DNA of 64,000 nucleotides from Bacillota bacterium (GTDB taxonomy: Bacteria; Bacillota; Clostridia; Peptostreptococcales; Anaerovoracaceae): contig JAFRXM010000027.1 of assembly GCA_017443515.1 (NCBI GenBank), positions 1 through 64,000 on the forward strand, given 5' to 3'. Within the stretch, counting starts at the first letter, position 1. Every line of letters starts with the position of its first letter. Under the pieces are notes generated by a model, which saw only the letters and a list, made by a program, of their open reading frames with translations, had not been told where the DNA came from and searched no databases. Position numbers and translations under genes: made by a program. Shown piece after piece: positions 47,450 to 56,587 of the stretch.

Positions 47450-47500
47450 TGAAAATCAGAACCGTCCCCCTTTTTCAATCAGAACCGTCCCCATTTTTCA
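47450..47500 (-). repeat. Dispersed stop-codon repeat, copy 15: tandem pair at the arsR end
   Basis: On the minus strand TGAAAAATGGGGACGG-TTCTGAT, then TGAAAAAGGGGGACGG-TTCTGATTTTCA. The first TGA is the stop codon of the ArsR gene. Confidence 0.8.
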
Positions 47501-47824
47501 GCTGTTCAGCTTGCGGATGGCGTTGAGGTACTTCTGCAAGGTGCCGATGCTGACGTAATAATAGGAATAGGACTCCTTTTTCTGAGCCGTCACAAGCCCG
47601 GAAACAAGGAGTTTTCTCATGTGCTGCGAGATCGTGGACTGTGAATAGCCGAATTCAGCCACAAGGTCCTTGTTGCAGACCTGGCGGCGGGCTATGTTTT
47701 CGGTATAAATAAAGCGGAAGAGCTCCACACGCAGCGGGTGTGCCAGCGCATCCGACGCCGCCGCGATCAGCGCAATCTCTTCGCTGTCGTAGATGTCGTT
47801 GTCTTTTCTGATCCTCATGGGCAT
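47498..47824 (-). CDS. ArsR-family transcriptional regulator
   Basis: A 108-residue winged-helix protein. The family appears in DALAHPLRVELFRFIYTENI, VCNKDLVAEFGYSQSTISQH (recognition helix) and MRKLLVSGLVTAQKKESYSY with a Tyr-rich wing. The metal-binding CxC motif typical of arsenic or cadmium sensors in the recognition helix is missing; only one Cys (VCNKD) is present, so it may sense something else. It diverges from gdpP, with promoters in the 100-base gap. Its stop belongs to a dispersed repeat. Confidence 0.88.
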   Translation of the reverse strand: MPMRIRKDNDIYDSEEIALIAAASDALAHPLRVELFRFIYTENIARRQVCNKDLVAEFGYSQSTISQHMRKLLVSGLVTAQKKESYSYYYVSIGTLQKYLNAIRKLNS

Positions 47825-47925
47825 ATTATATCACGCTTTGTCTACCAAAATCCAATATATTATGGTATAATAACGTGTCGAATTGTTTTCGTCAGTCATT
47901 TTGTATTGCAGCGAAAGGGAAAATT

Positions 47926-49884
47926 ATGAATAAAAAGCTCGCCAGAGAAGTGGCGCAGCCCTTTATGATAATAGGTCTTGTGGGCATGCTGGTCTTAAGC
48001 ATAGTCCTGCTGTGGCTCAACCTCTACGTCGGGCTCGGCGCCATGGTCCTAAGCGGCCTCGTGTACCTGTTCCACCTGCGCTTTACGCAAAACTACGTGG
48101 AACGCAGCATTGAAAAATTCGAAAAGAACGTTCTTCGCGAGCGCGAGGACTTCATGGATGCCTTCTCCCAGAGGGCGCCGCTCCTGATATGTGTAGTCAA
48201 CCGCGCCGGCGAACTGGTCTGGAACAACCCGGCCTTCGCCGAAGCCTTCCCCGAAGAGGACAGCGCCAAGGCGGTGCTCAACGTCAGCAGTCTGGCTCCG
48301 TTCTTCGAAGACCCGGACCACAGCGAAGTCATGAAAGTCGGCAGCAAGTTCTACAGCGTCACCGCCGCTGCGACCGATCTTCGCGGCCGCGAGCGCAGGA
48401 TGCTCTTCTGGCAGGAAGTAACAGAGCTCAAGGGGCTCAAGACCTACATAGAAGACACCAGAGCCTGCCTTGCCTACATCAGCGTGGATAACTACGACGA
48501 GATGCTCGAGGCAAGCCCCATCGAAGAGCAGTCCAGCATAGCAGCCCAGATAGACAAGACCATACACAACTGGGCCATCTCCATGCAGGCGGCGCTTCTG
48601 CGCGCCAGGTCGGACCGCTACCTGATGGCCTTCGAGCACCAGTACCTGCCGCAGCTTAGGGAGACGCGCTTCCCCATACTCAACGAGATGCACGACATCG
48701 AGACCAAGGCGGACTTCCCGACCTCCATCTCCATAGGCATCTGCACAGGCGAGTCCACCCTGGAAGAGCTCCAGGAAAGCGCGGCTGCAGCACTGGATCT
48801 GGCCCTCGGCCGCGGAGGCGACCAGGCCGTCATCAGGCGCCGTGGAGGCGAGACCGAGTACTACGGCGGAGCTCTGCCTTCGGTAGAAAAGCGCAACAAG
48901 GGCAAAAGCAGAGTCATGTCGCACATGCTCTCCCAGCTCATAGAAAATTCCACAAACGTCATAATAGCCGGCCACGCCCGCCCCGACATGGACTGCTTCG
49001 GCGCAGCTCTTGGTGTGTACGCGCTGGCCAGCAACATGAAAAAGCCTGTCGGCATAGTCCTGGAAAACCCCGGCGACGGAATAGAGCTCATCTATAAGGC
49101 GGCTCTGGGCCTTAACGCCTTCGAGTTCTACAGCCACGAAAAAGCCCTAAGCGAGCTCAAGTCCGACACCCTCGTGGTAATGGTGGACCATCACAGGCCC
49201 GCCATCTCGGAGTTCCCGGAGCTCCTCAGCTCGGCAAAGAAAATCGCCGTCATAGACCACCACAGGCGCGCCAAGGACGCAGTGGAAAGCCCGGTGCTCT
49301 CCTACATGGAGACCTACGCAAGCTCCTCCTGCGAGCTGGTAACGGAGCTTTTGCAGTACTCCGGCGACCGCGGCGAGATAAGCCGCTTCGAGGCGGAAGC
49401 GCTGCTTGCGGGCATCACCCTGGACACCAAAAACTTCACCGTGAATTCCGGCGTGCGCACGTTCGAGGCTGCGTCGTGGCTCAGGCGCAGCGGTGCGGAC
49501 AACGCAAACGTCAAGAACTTCTTCAAGGTCAGCCTGGAGTTCTACCAGAAGAAGGCGGCCATCATATCCGCGGCGGAGATCCTGCCCAACGGTGTGGCGG
49601 TAGCCTACACCAGGGATCAGGATCCGGCCATGCAGATACTCGTCTCGCAGGTGGCGGACGAGCTGCTGGACATGAAGGGCGTTGACGGCTCCATCGTTGC
49701 AGGCCGCGGCGAAGGGCGCACCATGGTATCGGCCCGTTCTAACGGCAAGATCAACGTGCAGACCCTCATGGAAAAGCTCGGAGGAGGCGGCCACCAGAAC
49801 GTGGCGGCGGCGCAGGTAACAGTCGGCCCGGAAGAAGCCATCGCCTTGGCCGTACACATAATGAGGGACGAAGGAATATTGTAA
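47926..49884 (+). CDS. gdpP: c-di-AMP phosphodiesterase GdpP
   Basis: A 652-residue membrane protein that hydrolyses c-di-AMP. Two transmembrane helices lie at about 12-50. A PAS-like domain (about 75-160) and a degenerate GGDEF domain (about 165-300) follow. The DHH domain shows GHARPDMDCFGAALG (about residue 350), VMVDHHRP and VIDHHRRAKD (about 444), and the DHHA1 domain ends EKLGGGGHQNVAAAQ. The start at 47926 (MNKKLAREV) has GAAAGGGAAA. It is followed after 36 bases by rplI and dnaB, the conserved Bacillota order. Confidence 0.95.
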   Translation: MNKKLAREVAQPFMIIGLVGMLVLSIVLLWLNLYVGLGAMVLSGLVYLFHLRFTQNYVERSIEKFEKNVLREREDFMDAFSQRAPLLICVVNRAGELVWNNPAFAEAFPEEDSAKAVLNVSSLAPFFEDPDHSEVMKVGSKFYSVTAAATDLRGRERRMLFWQEVTELKGLKTYIEDTRACLAYISVDNYDEMLEASPIEEQSSIAAQIDKTIHNWAISMQAALLRARSDRYLMAFEHQYLPQLRETRFPILNEMHDIETKADFPTSISIGICTGESTLEELQESAAAALDLALGRGGDQAVIRRRGGETEYYGGALPSVEKRNKGKSRVMSHMLSQLIENSTNVIIAGHARPDMDCFGAALGVYALASNMKKPVGIVLENPGDGIELIYKAALGLNAFEFYSHEKALSELKSDTLVVMVDHHRPAISEFPELLSSAKKIAVIDHHRRAKDAVESPVLSYMETYASSSCELVTELLQYSGDRGEISRFEAEALLAGITLDTKNFTVNSGVRTFEAASWLRRSGADNANVKNFFKVSLEFYQKKAAIISAAEILPNGVAVAYTRDQDPAMQILVSQVADELLDMKGVDGSIVAGRGEGRTMVSARSNGKINVQTLMEKLGGGGHQNVAAAQVTVGPEEAIALAVHIMRDEGIL

Positions 49885-49920
49885 AATACGGGCTCTAAGC
49901 CCTTACAGGAGGATAACACC

Positions 49921-50370
49921 ATGAAAGTAATACTGCTCAAGGACGTAAAAGGACTCGGCAAGGCCGGCGAAGTGGCAAACGCTTCCGACGGCTACGCAAG
50001 GAACTTCCTGCTGCCCAAAAAGCTCGTAATGGAGGCCACCGAGGCCAACCTTAAGGAGCTCGAAAGGCGCCGCGCGGAGATCGAAGCCCAGCGCGCCATG
50101 GACAAGGCCGTAGCTGAAGATCTCAAGAAGAAGATCGAGGCCGCAGCACCTGTCGTCATCGAGTCCAAGGCCGGCGAAGGCGGAAGGCTCTTCGGCGCAG
50201 TTACCAGCAAGGATATAGCCGACGCGTTCTACAACATCTACAAGATAGAGCTGGACAAGAAAAAGATAGTCATGGATACCCCCATCAAGCAGGAAGGCCC
50301 CGCAGCGGTGGAGCTGAAGCTTTTCCAGGGCATCTCGGCTAAGCTCAAGCTCAACGTCGTCGCAAAGTAG
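49921..50370 (+). CDS. rplI: 50S ribosomal protein L9
   Basis: A 149-residue L9 protein that binds domain V of 23S rRNA. The N-terminal domain shows [20 protein letters not shown] and [18 protein letters not shown], diagnostic of the family. A long connecting helix (residues 40-75) and the C-terminal domain [16 protein letters not shown] follow. A CAGGAGGATAACACC site precedes it. It lies between gdpP and dnaB, as in most Bacillota. Confidence 0.97.
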   Translation: MKVILLKDVKGLGKAGEVANASDGYARNFLLPKKLVMEATEANLKELERRRAEIEAQRAMDKAVAEDLKKKIEAAAPVVIESKAGEGGRLFGAVTSKDIADAFYNIYKIELDKKKIVMDTPIKQEGPAAVELKLFQGISAKLKLNVVAK

Positions 50371-50380
50371 GGAGCATACA

Positions 50381-51742
50381 ATGCCTCAGATCGAAAGGAT
50401 ACCGCCCCACGCGGAGGCGGCAGAAAAAAGCGTCCTGGGCGCCATACTCATAGATAAGGAAGTCTTTTTCAAGGTCTCCGAGCACGTAAAGGCTGAAGAC
50501 TTCTACACCCCTGCCCACAGGGAGATCTACGCCGCCATGGCGCAGCTCAACGCCGGCGGTGAGCCCATAGACGTCATAACCGTCACCGAAGCCTTAAAAA
50601 AGCGTAAGAGCCTCGAGGCTGCGGGCGGCAGAGCCTACGTTTCGGCGCTCTCGCAGGAGGTCCCCACCACCGCCAACGCCACGCAGTACGCTAAGATCGT
50701 GGCTGAAAAGGCCATCTTAAGGCGCCTTATCACCGCCTCCGGCGACATAGTCGAAAAGAGCTACTCTGAAAAACTGGACAGTGCCAAGGTGCTGGACCAC
50801 GCGGAGCAGGTCATCTTCGAGATCGCCAAGGACCGCCAGACCGGCGACGTGACGAAGATCCAGGAGGTCATCTCCAACAACATCACCGCTATCGAGACCG
50901 CTCAGAAGAACGGAGGGCAGCTGCCCGGCCTGTCTTCGGGATTCATAGATCTGGACAAGAAGACCTCGGGCTTCCAGAAGTCTGACCTGATAATACTTGC
51001 TGCGCGCCCGTCCATGGGAAAGACCGCGTTCGCGCTCAACATAGCGCAGCATGCGGCCTTAAAGCTTGGCAAGCGCGTGGTGATCTTCTCGCTGGAAATG
51101 AGCCGCGAGCAGCTGGGCATGAGGCTCCTTGCTATGGAGAGCCGCGTGGACAGCAACAAGCTGCGTGTAGGTGACCTTTCCCAGGAGGACTGGGACAGCG
51201 TCAACGACGCCGTCGCGAGGTTCTCAAACGCGGACCTGCTGATAGACGACACCCCGGGCATAGGCGTCATGGAGATGCGCAACAAGTGCCGCCGCATAGA
51301 CCAGGAAAAGAAGATAGACCTCATAGTCGTGGACTACATCCAGATGATGTCCGCCGACGAGTCCGGCGACAACCGCCAGCAGGAAGTGTCGCAGATCTCG
51401 CGCTACCTAAAGCAGCTGGCCAGGGAGATGAAGTGCCCTGTCATAGTGCTTTCGCAGCTGTCGCGCGCCGTGGAGCAGCGCCAGGGGGACAAGCGCCCGA
51501 TACTTTCCGACCTGCGTGAATCCGGCGCCATCGAGCAGGATGCGGATATAGTCATGTTCCTCTTCCGCGAGGACTACTACAACAGAAACAAGGACAACTA
51601 CGAGCCGAACAACCTCTGCGAGGTAATACTGGCTAAGCAGCGCATGGGCGAGACCGGAAAGGTCACCCTGGGCTGGCAGCCGCGTTTCACGAAATTCGTC
51701 AACTACCAGAGAGAAGAGCCGGCACACCCGGCAGAAGATTAA
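50381..51742 (+). CDS. dnaB: Replicative DNA helicase DnaB
   Basis: A 453-residue hexameric helicase that unwinds DNA at the replication fork. The N-terminal domain (PPHAEAAEKSVLGAILIDKE) leads to the RecA-like motor with Walker A ARPSMGKTAFALN (about residue 208), the MRLLAMESRVDSNKLR region, Walker B LIVVDYIQMM and the Arg-finger region SRAVEQRQGDKRPILSDLRE. No intein is present. The next gene encodes a DnaD-like protein that may help load it. Confidence 0.97.
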   Translation: MPQIERIPPHAEAAEKSVLGAILIDKEVFFKVSEHVKAEDFYTPAHREIYAAMAQLNAGGEPIDVITVTEALKKRKSLEAAGGRAYVSALSQEVPTTANATQYAKIVAEKAILRRLITASGDIVEKSYSEKLDSAKVLDHAEQVIFEIAKDRQTGDVTKIQEVISNNITAIETAQKNGGQLPGLSSGFIDLDKKTSGFQKSDLIILAARPSMGKTAFALNIAQHAALKLGKRVVIFSLEMSREQLGMRLLAMESRVDSNKLRVGDLSQEDWDSVNDAVARFSNADLLIDDTPGIGVMEMRNKCRRIDQEKKIDLIVVDYIQMMSADESGDNRQQEVSQISRYLKQLAREMKCPVIVLSQLSRAVEQRQGDKRPILSDLRESGAIEQDADIVMFLFREDYYNRNKDNYEPNNLCEVILAKQRMGETGKVTLGWQPRFTKFVNYQREEPAHPAED

Positions 51743-51772
51743 GCGCCGGGAAGGCTCCTGCCGCATCATAAA

Positions 51773-53026
51773 ATGGACTACAAGAAGCAGAACGTACAGA
51801 ACTATTTCCTATACGACACTCAGGTGGAGAACCTCTTCCTTTCCGAGTACATGCCTTCGGCCCCGGAAAACGCTGTGAAGGTCTATTTGCTTGCGCTCAT
51901 GCACGTGCAGCAGGGCTTGCCTCTGGATAGCGCAGCGCTGGCTAAAAAGCTCCGCCTTAGCGCAGAGGACGTGGACGCAGCCTGGGATCACTGGTACAAA
52001 GCCGGTCTGGTGCGCCTTACGAAGAACAGCGCACAGCAGGGCGGAGGCAGAAACGTGGAGCTGCTGAACATTCGCGAGATGGTGTTCGGAAGAAGGCCCG
52101 AGGGGGCTGTTTCGGTTCCGGAGTCCGCGCCTTTTGCGCTGGACGACGCGGAGTTCTCGCGCCTCCTGCAGAGCATAGAAAGCGCCACAGGAAGGCTTCT
52201 TGAGGCCCGCGAGCCGGAGGAAGTAGCTTCCTGGATCAGCGAATACGGCATGGCCCCCGAGGTGATACTCCTGGGCTACAAATACTGCACCCAGCGCGGC
52301 AAGAGCAACCGCTGCCGCTACGTGGGCGCTATTTTAAAGGACTGGCGCGCCAAGGGGCTGGTAACGGCGGACCAGGTGGAGGACAGCCTCGCCGCGTCCG
52401 ACAGGCATTACGAGTACTACCGCGCTGTAATGAAAGAGCTGGGCTTCCACCGCAGCGCCTCCGAGCCTGAAAAACGCATCATGGACAGCTGGTTCGACAA
52501 GATGGGCTGCAGCCTGGACGAGGTAAAAGACGCGTGTCGCGCAACAACTGGCATAGGGAACCCCAACATCAACTACGTCAACAGCGTGCTGGTGTCGAGA
52601 TATAACGAAAAGAACGCATCCGGCAGCCAGAAGGTGTCGGAGGAGAACATCTTCGCGAAGGTCAATGCGCTCTACGAGAGCATACGCGAGGAGAATGCAA
52701 GGAAGACCGAGCAGATAAGATCCGAGGTCTTCACAAAAATTCCACGTATCAGGAGTATAATGGATGAGATAAGGGCTTGCGGAGTGGCGGCTTCAAGAGC
52801 CATGCTGCGCGGGGGCTCCGGCACTGCCGAGGTGGCAAGGCAGAAGGAAAAGGCTGAAGAACTGGGCCGCGAGAAGGCCAGGCTTTTGGCGTCTTTTGGC
52901 TACGCACCGGACGCGCTGGACGCAAGATACAGCTGCCCCAAATGCAGGGACACCGGCGTTCTGGACGACGGCAGCCGCTGCAGCTGCTTTAAGGAAAAGG
53001 CGGAAGCTCTCCTGAAAAAGCAGTAA
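51773..53026 (+). CDS. DnaD-like protein with a DnaC/DnaI-type N-terminal zinc domain and no AAA+ domain
   Basis: A 417-residue protein. An N-terminal winged-helix domain (residues 1-80) and two DnaD/DnaB-II repeats (about 125-200 and 215-275, including GAILKDWRAKGL and INYVNSVLVSRYNEK) mark it as a DnaD-family replication-initiation protein. From about residue 285 it continues into NALYESIREENARKTEQIRS, KIPRIRSIMDEI and CPKCRDTGVLDDGSRCSCF. This last part is the helicase-binding and zinc region normally found at the start of DnaC/DnaI loader ATPases. The AAA+ domain is absent and the next gene is unrelated. The ribosome site is weak. Presumably it bridges origin complexes to DnaB. Confidence 0.85.
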   Translation: MDYKKQNVQNYFLYDTQVENLFLSEYMPSAPENAVKVYLLALMHVQQGLPLDSAALAKKLRLSAEDVDAAWDHWYKAGLVRLTKNSAQQGGGRNVELLNIREMVFGRRPEGAVSVPESAPFALDDAEFSRLLQSIESATGRLLEAREPEEVASWISEYGMAPEVILLGYKYCTQRGKSNRCRYVGAILKDWRAKGLVTADQVEDSLAASDRHYEYYRAVMKELGFHRSASEPEKRIMDSWFDKMGCSLDEVKDACRATTGIGNPNINYVNSVLVSRYNEKNASGSQKVSEENIFAKVNALYESIREENARKTEQIRSEVFTKIPRIRSIMDEIRACGVAASRAMLRGGSGTAEVARQKEKAEELGREKARLLASFGYAPDALDARYSCPKCRDTGVLDDGSRCSCFKEKAEALLKKQ

Positions 53027-53044
53027 GGACACGGTTTTGGATAT

Positions 53045-54847
53045 ATGAGTGATAATATAACGAACAAACTGAATACTGAAAATAACGCCGAGAGCTTTGA
53101 GGAGCGTTTTTCGCGCATGTCTGAAGAGCTTGCGGCTAAGCGCGAAGCCAGGCTTGCCGAAAAGGCCAAGACGGATCCTTCGGCAAAGGTGAGGGTGGAC
53201 ATGTCAGGCAATGCCATGACCGTCTATCGCAGCCGCACCGCGCTTGCCAGCTACAGGCATAAGGTGCGCGGCGAAGGCGCCATAAAGCGTACGATCCGCC
53301 TTGTGAAGGGCCTTAAGGCTGCCAAGCTGAAGGCCGACGCTCTGCCGTACTGCAGCGCGGAGAACCGCCGCGCCATGTACACAGAGGTCTACCGCGATGC
53401 CTGGGCACCTGTTGCCAACAGCATAGACAACGCCGCAGACACCCTCTGGGGCTTCCTGAGCAGCCTCGGGTACGATATATTAGAGATACTGGTCTTTATA
53501 ATAAACGGAATCATTAAGATCTGGTACTACGCCGGCAGCGTGGGCCTGTTCGTCTGGGACAAACTCTGGGATTTCCGCCTCTGGCTGGATACGCACAAGA
53601 AGGGCCTGTTCCAGATATTTGCCACATTGGTGACTCTGGCGGCAATAGCGCTGATCGGCGTCAGTTCAATGACGGGATACGAGTACAGCTACTACGGCCG
53701 GAAACTGGGCACCGCCAAGTCCAAACGCGATGTCTACGACGTCATAGAGACCCTGGGCGACAAGCTCTCCGAAAGCGCCGGCGCCAACATCAGCCTGGAC
53801 GTGGAGCGCGACATCAGCTTCGAGAAGGTCTACGGCTTCAAGATGGATATAGACACCCCGGACGACATTCTCAACACCCTTACCTATATGAAAGACCTCC
53901 GCGTGGAGGCTTATGCGGTCTGCATCAACGGCGAACCCGTAGTCTACGTGGACAACGAAGTCACCGCTGAAAGCGTAATAACAAGGGCTAAGGATTCCTT
54001 CACCCCGCCGCGTCCCGGCTACGAGTACCTCAACGCGTCAATTGCCGAAGAGATCACCATCCAGCCCGCCACCATCAAGCTGGCGGAGCTCTGGAACCCG
54101 GCAGTTGCCGTGCGCTACATCCAGACCGGCTCCACAGAAGTCCTTAAGGAAGGCGAGGAAGCCCATCCGAAGATCACGGTCTTTGCTACCGCAAACGTCA
54201 CAGAGGACGAATCTATCGCGTACTCCAGAAGATATGTAAAGAACAACAATCTGTACATCACTGAGGAAGTGCCCGTTTCCGCGGGCAAGAACGGCGTGCG
54301 CAGGAAAGTTTCCGAGGTCCAGTTGGAAAACGGCGTGGAAGTCTCCAAGGTGGAGCAGTCCAGCACCGTCATCCAGAACCCTGTCGACGAAGTCTACGAG
54401 ACCGGTACCAGGCCGCTTCCCGAAAGGGCAGGCAGCGGCACCTGGCTGTTCCCGCTCAAGGGCAACTACACACCCACATCTCCGTTCGGCTGGAGAAATA
54501 CAGGTATAGCAGGCGCTACGCATCAGCACCAGGGAGCGGACCTCTGGCAGCCCGCGGGCTCCAGGATCTACGCTGCTGACGGCGGCGTGGTGGCCTACGC
54601 AGGATACAACGGCAATTTCGGCCTGCTCGTGCAGATCAACCACGGCGGCCTTTACGAGACGTACTACGCGCACTGCAGCAGGGTGCTCGTAAAAGTAGGA
54701 GAAACTGTTGCCCAGGGGCAGGTCATAGCCCTTATCGGCAGCACGGGCGTTGCTTCTGGCGCGCACCTGCATTTCGAGGTGCACTACAACGGAAGAGCCA
54801 TAGATCCGAAAGCCATTTTCCCGGGCATATACAAAGGCCAGTGGTAG
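53045..54847 (+). CDS. Membrane-anchored M23 metallopeptidase with G5 domain
   Basis: A 600-residue cell-wall hydrolase. The first 190 residues are mostly charged and probably cytoplasmic, with one amphipathic or membrane stretch near 140-165. A transmembrane helix (FATLVTLAAIALIGVSSM) lies near 200-217. Outside are a linker domain, a G5 domain (about 385-455: EEVPVSAGKNGVRRKVSEVQ) and a C-terminal LytM/M23 domain with zinc motifs HQGADL and GAHLHFEVHYNGRAIDP. It should cut peptidoglycan cross-links at the septum or act as an activator. The large cytoplasmic N-terminus is unusual. Confidence 0.9.
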   Translation: MSDNITNKLNTENNAESFEERFSRMSEELAAKREARLAEKAKTDPSAKVRVDMSGNAMTVYRSRTALASYRHKVRGEGAIKRTIRLVKGLKAAKLKADALPYCSAENRRAMYTEVYRDAWAPVANSIDNAADTLWGFLSSLGYDILEILVFIINGIIKIWYYAGSVGLFVWDKLWDFRLWLDTHKKGLFQIFATLVTLAAIALIGVSSMTGYEYSYYGRKLGTAKSKRDVYDVIETLGDKLSESAGANISLDVERDISFEKVYGFKMDIDTPDDILNTLTYMKDLRVEAYAVCINGEPVVYVDNEVTAESVITRAKDSFTPPRPGYEYLNASIAEEITIQPATIKLAELWNPAVAVRYIQTGSTEVLKEGEEAHPKITVFATANVTEDESIAYSRRYVKNNNLYITEEVPVSAGKNGVRRKVSEVQLENGVEVSKVEQSSTVIQNPVDEVYETGTRPLPERAGSGTWLFPLKGNYTPTSPFGWRNTGIAGATHQHQGADLWQPAGSRIYAADGGVVAYAGYNGNFGLLVQINHGGLYETYYAHCSRVLVKVGETVAQGQVIALIGSTGVASGAHLHFEVHYNGRAIDPKAIFPGIYKGQW

Positions 54848-54908
54848 CCCCGGGAGCTTAAGCAGTTTATAAAATATATTTACATACACCTACCAGGAGG
54901 AAAAAACA

Positions 54909-56099
54909 ATGGAAAGATGCATAGGTGCAGTTTCAAGAGGCGTGCGCGCCCCCATCATAAGAGAGGGTGACGACATCGTCCAGATCGTTGTGGACAGCGT
55001 TCTTAAGGCCAGCAAGGAACACGGCATAGAATTCTGCGACCGCGACGTAGTTGCAGTCACGGAGTCAGTCGTTGCAAGGGCTCAGGGCAATTATGCCTCC
55101 ACCCAGGACATAGCAGACGACATCAAAGCCAAGATCCCCGGCGGCGAATTCGGCGTCATTTTCCCGATACTTTCCCGCAACCGCTTCGCTATCTGCCTTC
55201 GCGGCATGGCCAAGGGCGCAAAGAAGATCTACCTCATGCTCAGCTATCCTTCCGATGAAGTGGGCAACCACCTCATCTCCGAGGACCAGATGGACGAAGC
55301 AGGCGTAGATCCCTTCAGGGACGTACTCAGCGAGCCCCAGTGGAGATCGTTCTTCGGTTTCGAAAAGCACCGCTTCACTGGCGTGGACTACATCGATTAT
55401 TACAAGGATATAATCCGCGAAGAAGGCGCCAACGTGGAGATCATCTTCGCCAACGACCCCAGGGCCATCCTCAACTACACCAAGAACGTCATCACCTGCG
55501 ACATCCACACCAGAGTACGCACCAAGAGGCTGCTTAAGGCCGCAGGCGCGGAGATAGTGCTGGGCCTTGACGAGATACTCAACGCACCCGTTAACGGCAG
55601 CGGCTGCAACGAGCAGTATGGGCTTCTTGGCAGCAACAAGGCCACTGAGGACAAGATCAAGCTCTTCCCGCACAACTGCCAGCCCGTGGTGGACGGCATA
55701 GCCGAAAAGCTGCTCGCGGCCACCGGCAAGCATGTGGAAGTCATGATCTATGGCGACGGCGCGTTCAAGGACCCCGTCGGCAAGATCTGGGAGCTCGCGG
55801 ACCCCGTCGTAAGCCCCGCGCACACCAAAGGCCTCATAGGCCAGCCCAACGAGCTGAAGCTGAAGTACCTTGCGGACAACGACTACGCGGATCTGTCCGG
55901 CGACGCTCTTAAGGACGCCATCTCCAGCGCCATAAAGGCAAAGGAATCCGACCTCGTAGGCAGCATGGCATCCGAAGGCACCACGCCCAGGCAGCTGACC
56001 GACCTGCTCGGCTCCCTGTGCGATCTTACCTCCGGCTCCGGCGACAAGGGCACGCCCATAATCTGGATCCAGGGCTACTTCGACAACTTCACGATGTGA
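54909..56099 (+). CDS. CofE-like protein (F420-0:gamma-glutamyl ligase family)
   Basis: A 396-residue protein of the CofE family, which in F420 makers adds glutamate to F420-0. Characteristic parts are VSRGVRAPIIREGDDIVQIV, RDVVAVTESVVARAQGNY and GSGCNEQYGLLGSNKATEDK, and MIYGDGAFKDPVGKIWELAD further on. No F420 biosynthetic gene is nearby, and gut-type Bacillota usually lack F420, so the substrate is probably different. AGGAGG precedes the ATG. The TGA stop overlaps a hairpin repeat. It is followed by a 75-residue unknown protein. Confidence 0.87.
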   Translation: MERCIGAVSRGVRAPIIREGDDIVQIVVDSVLKASKEHGIEFCDRDVVAVTESVVARAQGNYASTQDIADDIKAKIPGGEFGVIFPILSRNRFAICLRGMAKGAKKIYLMLSYPSDEVGNHLISEDQMDEAGVDPFRDVLSEPQWRSFFGFEKHRFTGVDYIDYYKDIIREEGANVEIIFANDPRAILNYTKNVITCDIHTRVRTKRLLKAAGAEIVLGLDEILNAPVNGSGCNEQYGLLGSNKATEDKIKLFPHNCQPVVDGIAEKLLAATGKHVEVMIYGDGAFKDPVGKIWELADPVVSPAHTKGLIGQPNELKLKYLADNDYADLSGDALKDAISSAIKAKESDLVGSMASEGTTPRQLTDLLGSLCDLTSGSGDKGTPIIWIQGYFDNFTM

Positions 56100-56120
56100 C
56101 AAGGGGACGGTTCTCTGTCA
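56097..56120 (+). repeat. Dispersed stop-codon hairpin repeat, copy 16
   Basis: TGACA, AGGGGACGGTTCTC, TGTCA. The TGA is the stop codon of the CofE-like gene. Confidence 0.8.
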
Positions 56121-56152
56121 CCATCGCCCTGCAGCATTTAAGGAGCATAATT

Positions 56153-56380
56153 ATGAAGAACTATGAATTGATAATCGAGCGCCGCCAGCCCACCTGCGGC
56201 GGACAGCTTCCGGTAAAGTGCGAGATCCGCAGCGTCTCAACGGACGACCCTGTAGCCTACGTGCGCAAGGAAGAGCCCCACGGCGAGCTTAACACCTACA
56301 CCACTGACGCCGGCGAGTTCGTCGTAGAGCTGAAGAACTCCCGCGGCCACGACGTAAAGTACATCTTTACCGAGGACTAG
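56153..56380 (+). CDS. Small protein of unknown function downstream of the CofE-like gene
   Basis: A 75-residue protein (MKNYELIIERRQPTCGGQLP ... GHDVKYIFTED) that I do not recognise. It is polar, with alternating charged and hydrophobic residues suggestive of a small beta-sheet domain and a single Cys in PTCGG. AAGGAGCATAATT precedes the ATG. It is 53 bases after the CofE-like gene with a hairpin repeat between, and is followed by a terminator, so the two may share a transcript. Confidence 0.7.
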   Translation: MKNYELIIERRQPTCGGQLPVKCEIRSVSTDDPVAYVRKEEPHGELNTYTTDAGEFVVELKNSRGHDVKYIFTED

Positions 56381-56444
56381 GACCGCACCGCAGAAGCGCA
56401 AAAGCGCAGACCCGCAGCGCATACAAACGCACAGTTTTTAAGAC

Positions 56445-56476
56445 CCCCGCAAGCCGTATATCAGGCAAGCGGGGGC
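56445..56476 (+). terminator. Terminator after the 56153-56380 gene
   Basis: 7-bp stem CCCCCGC / GCGGGGG with an 18-base loop, then CCTTTGTCTT. The T tract is imperfect. Confidence 0.6.
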
Positions 56477-56545
56477 CTTTGTCTTATCTGTTGCATAAAA
56501 GCTTCGAAAAAATTCAAATTTCCCGTATATTTATGCATCAACCTG

Positions 56546-56554
56546 TGTTATAAT
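56546..56554 (+). promoter_or_regulatory. Extended -10 promoter of the PutP-like gene
   Basis: TGTTATAAT, 33 bases before the start codon. No clear -35 box was seen. Confidence 0.55.
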
Positions 56555-56587
56555 AAATCATTATTCATATAAAAGGCGGTGAAATGC

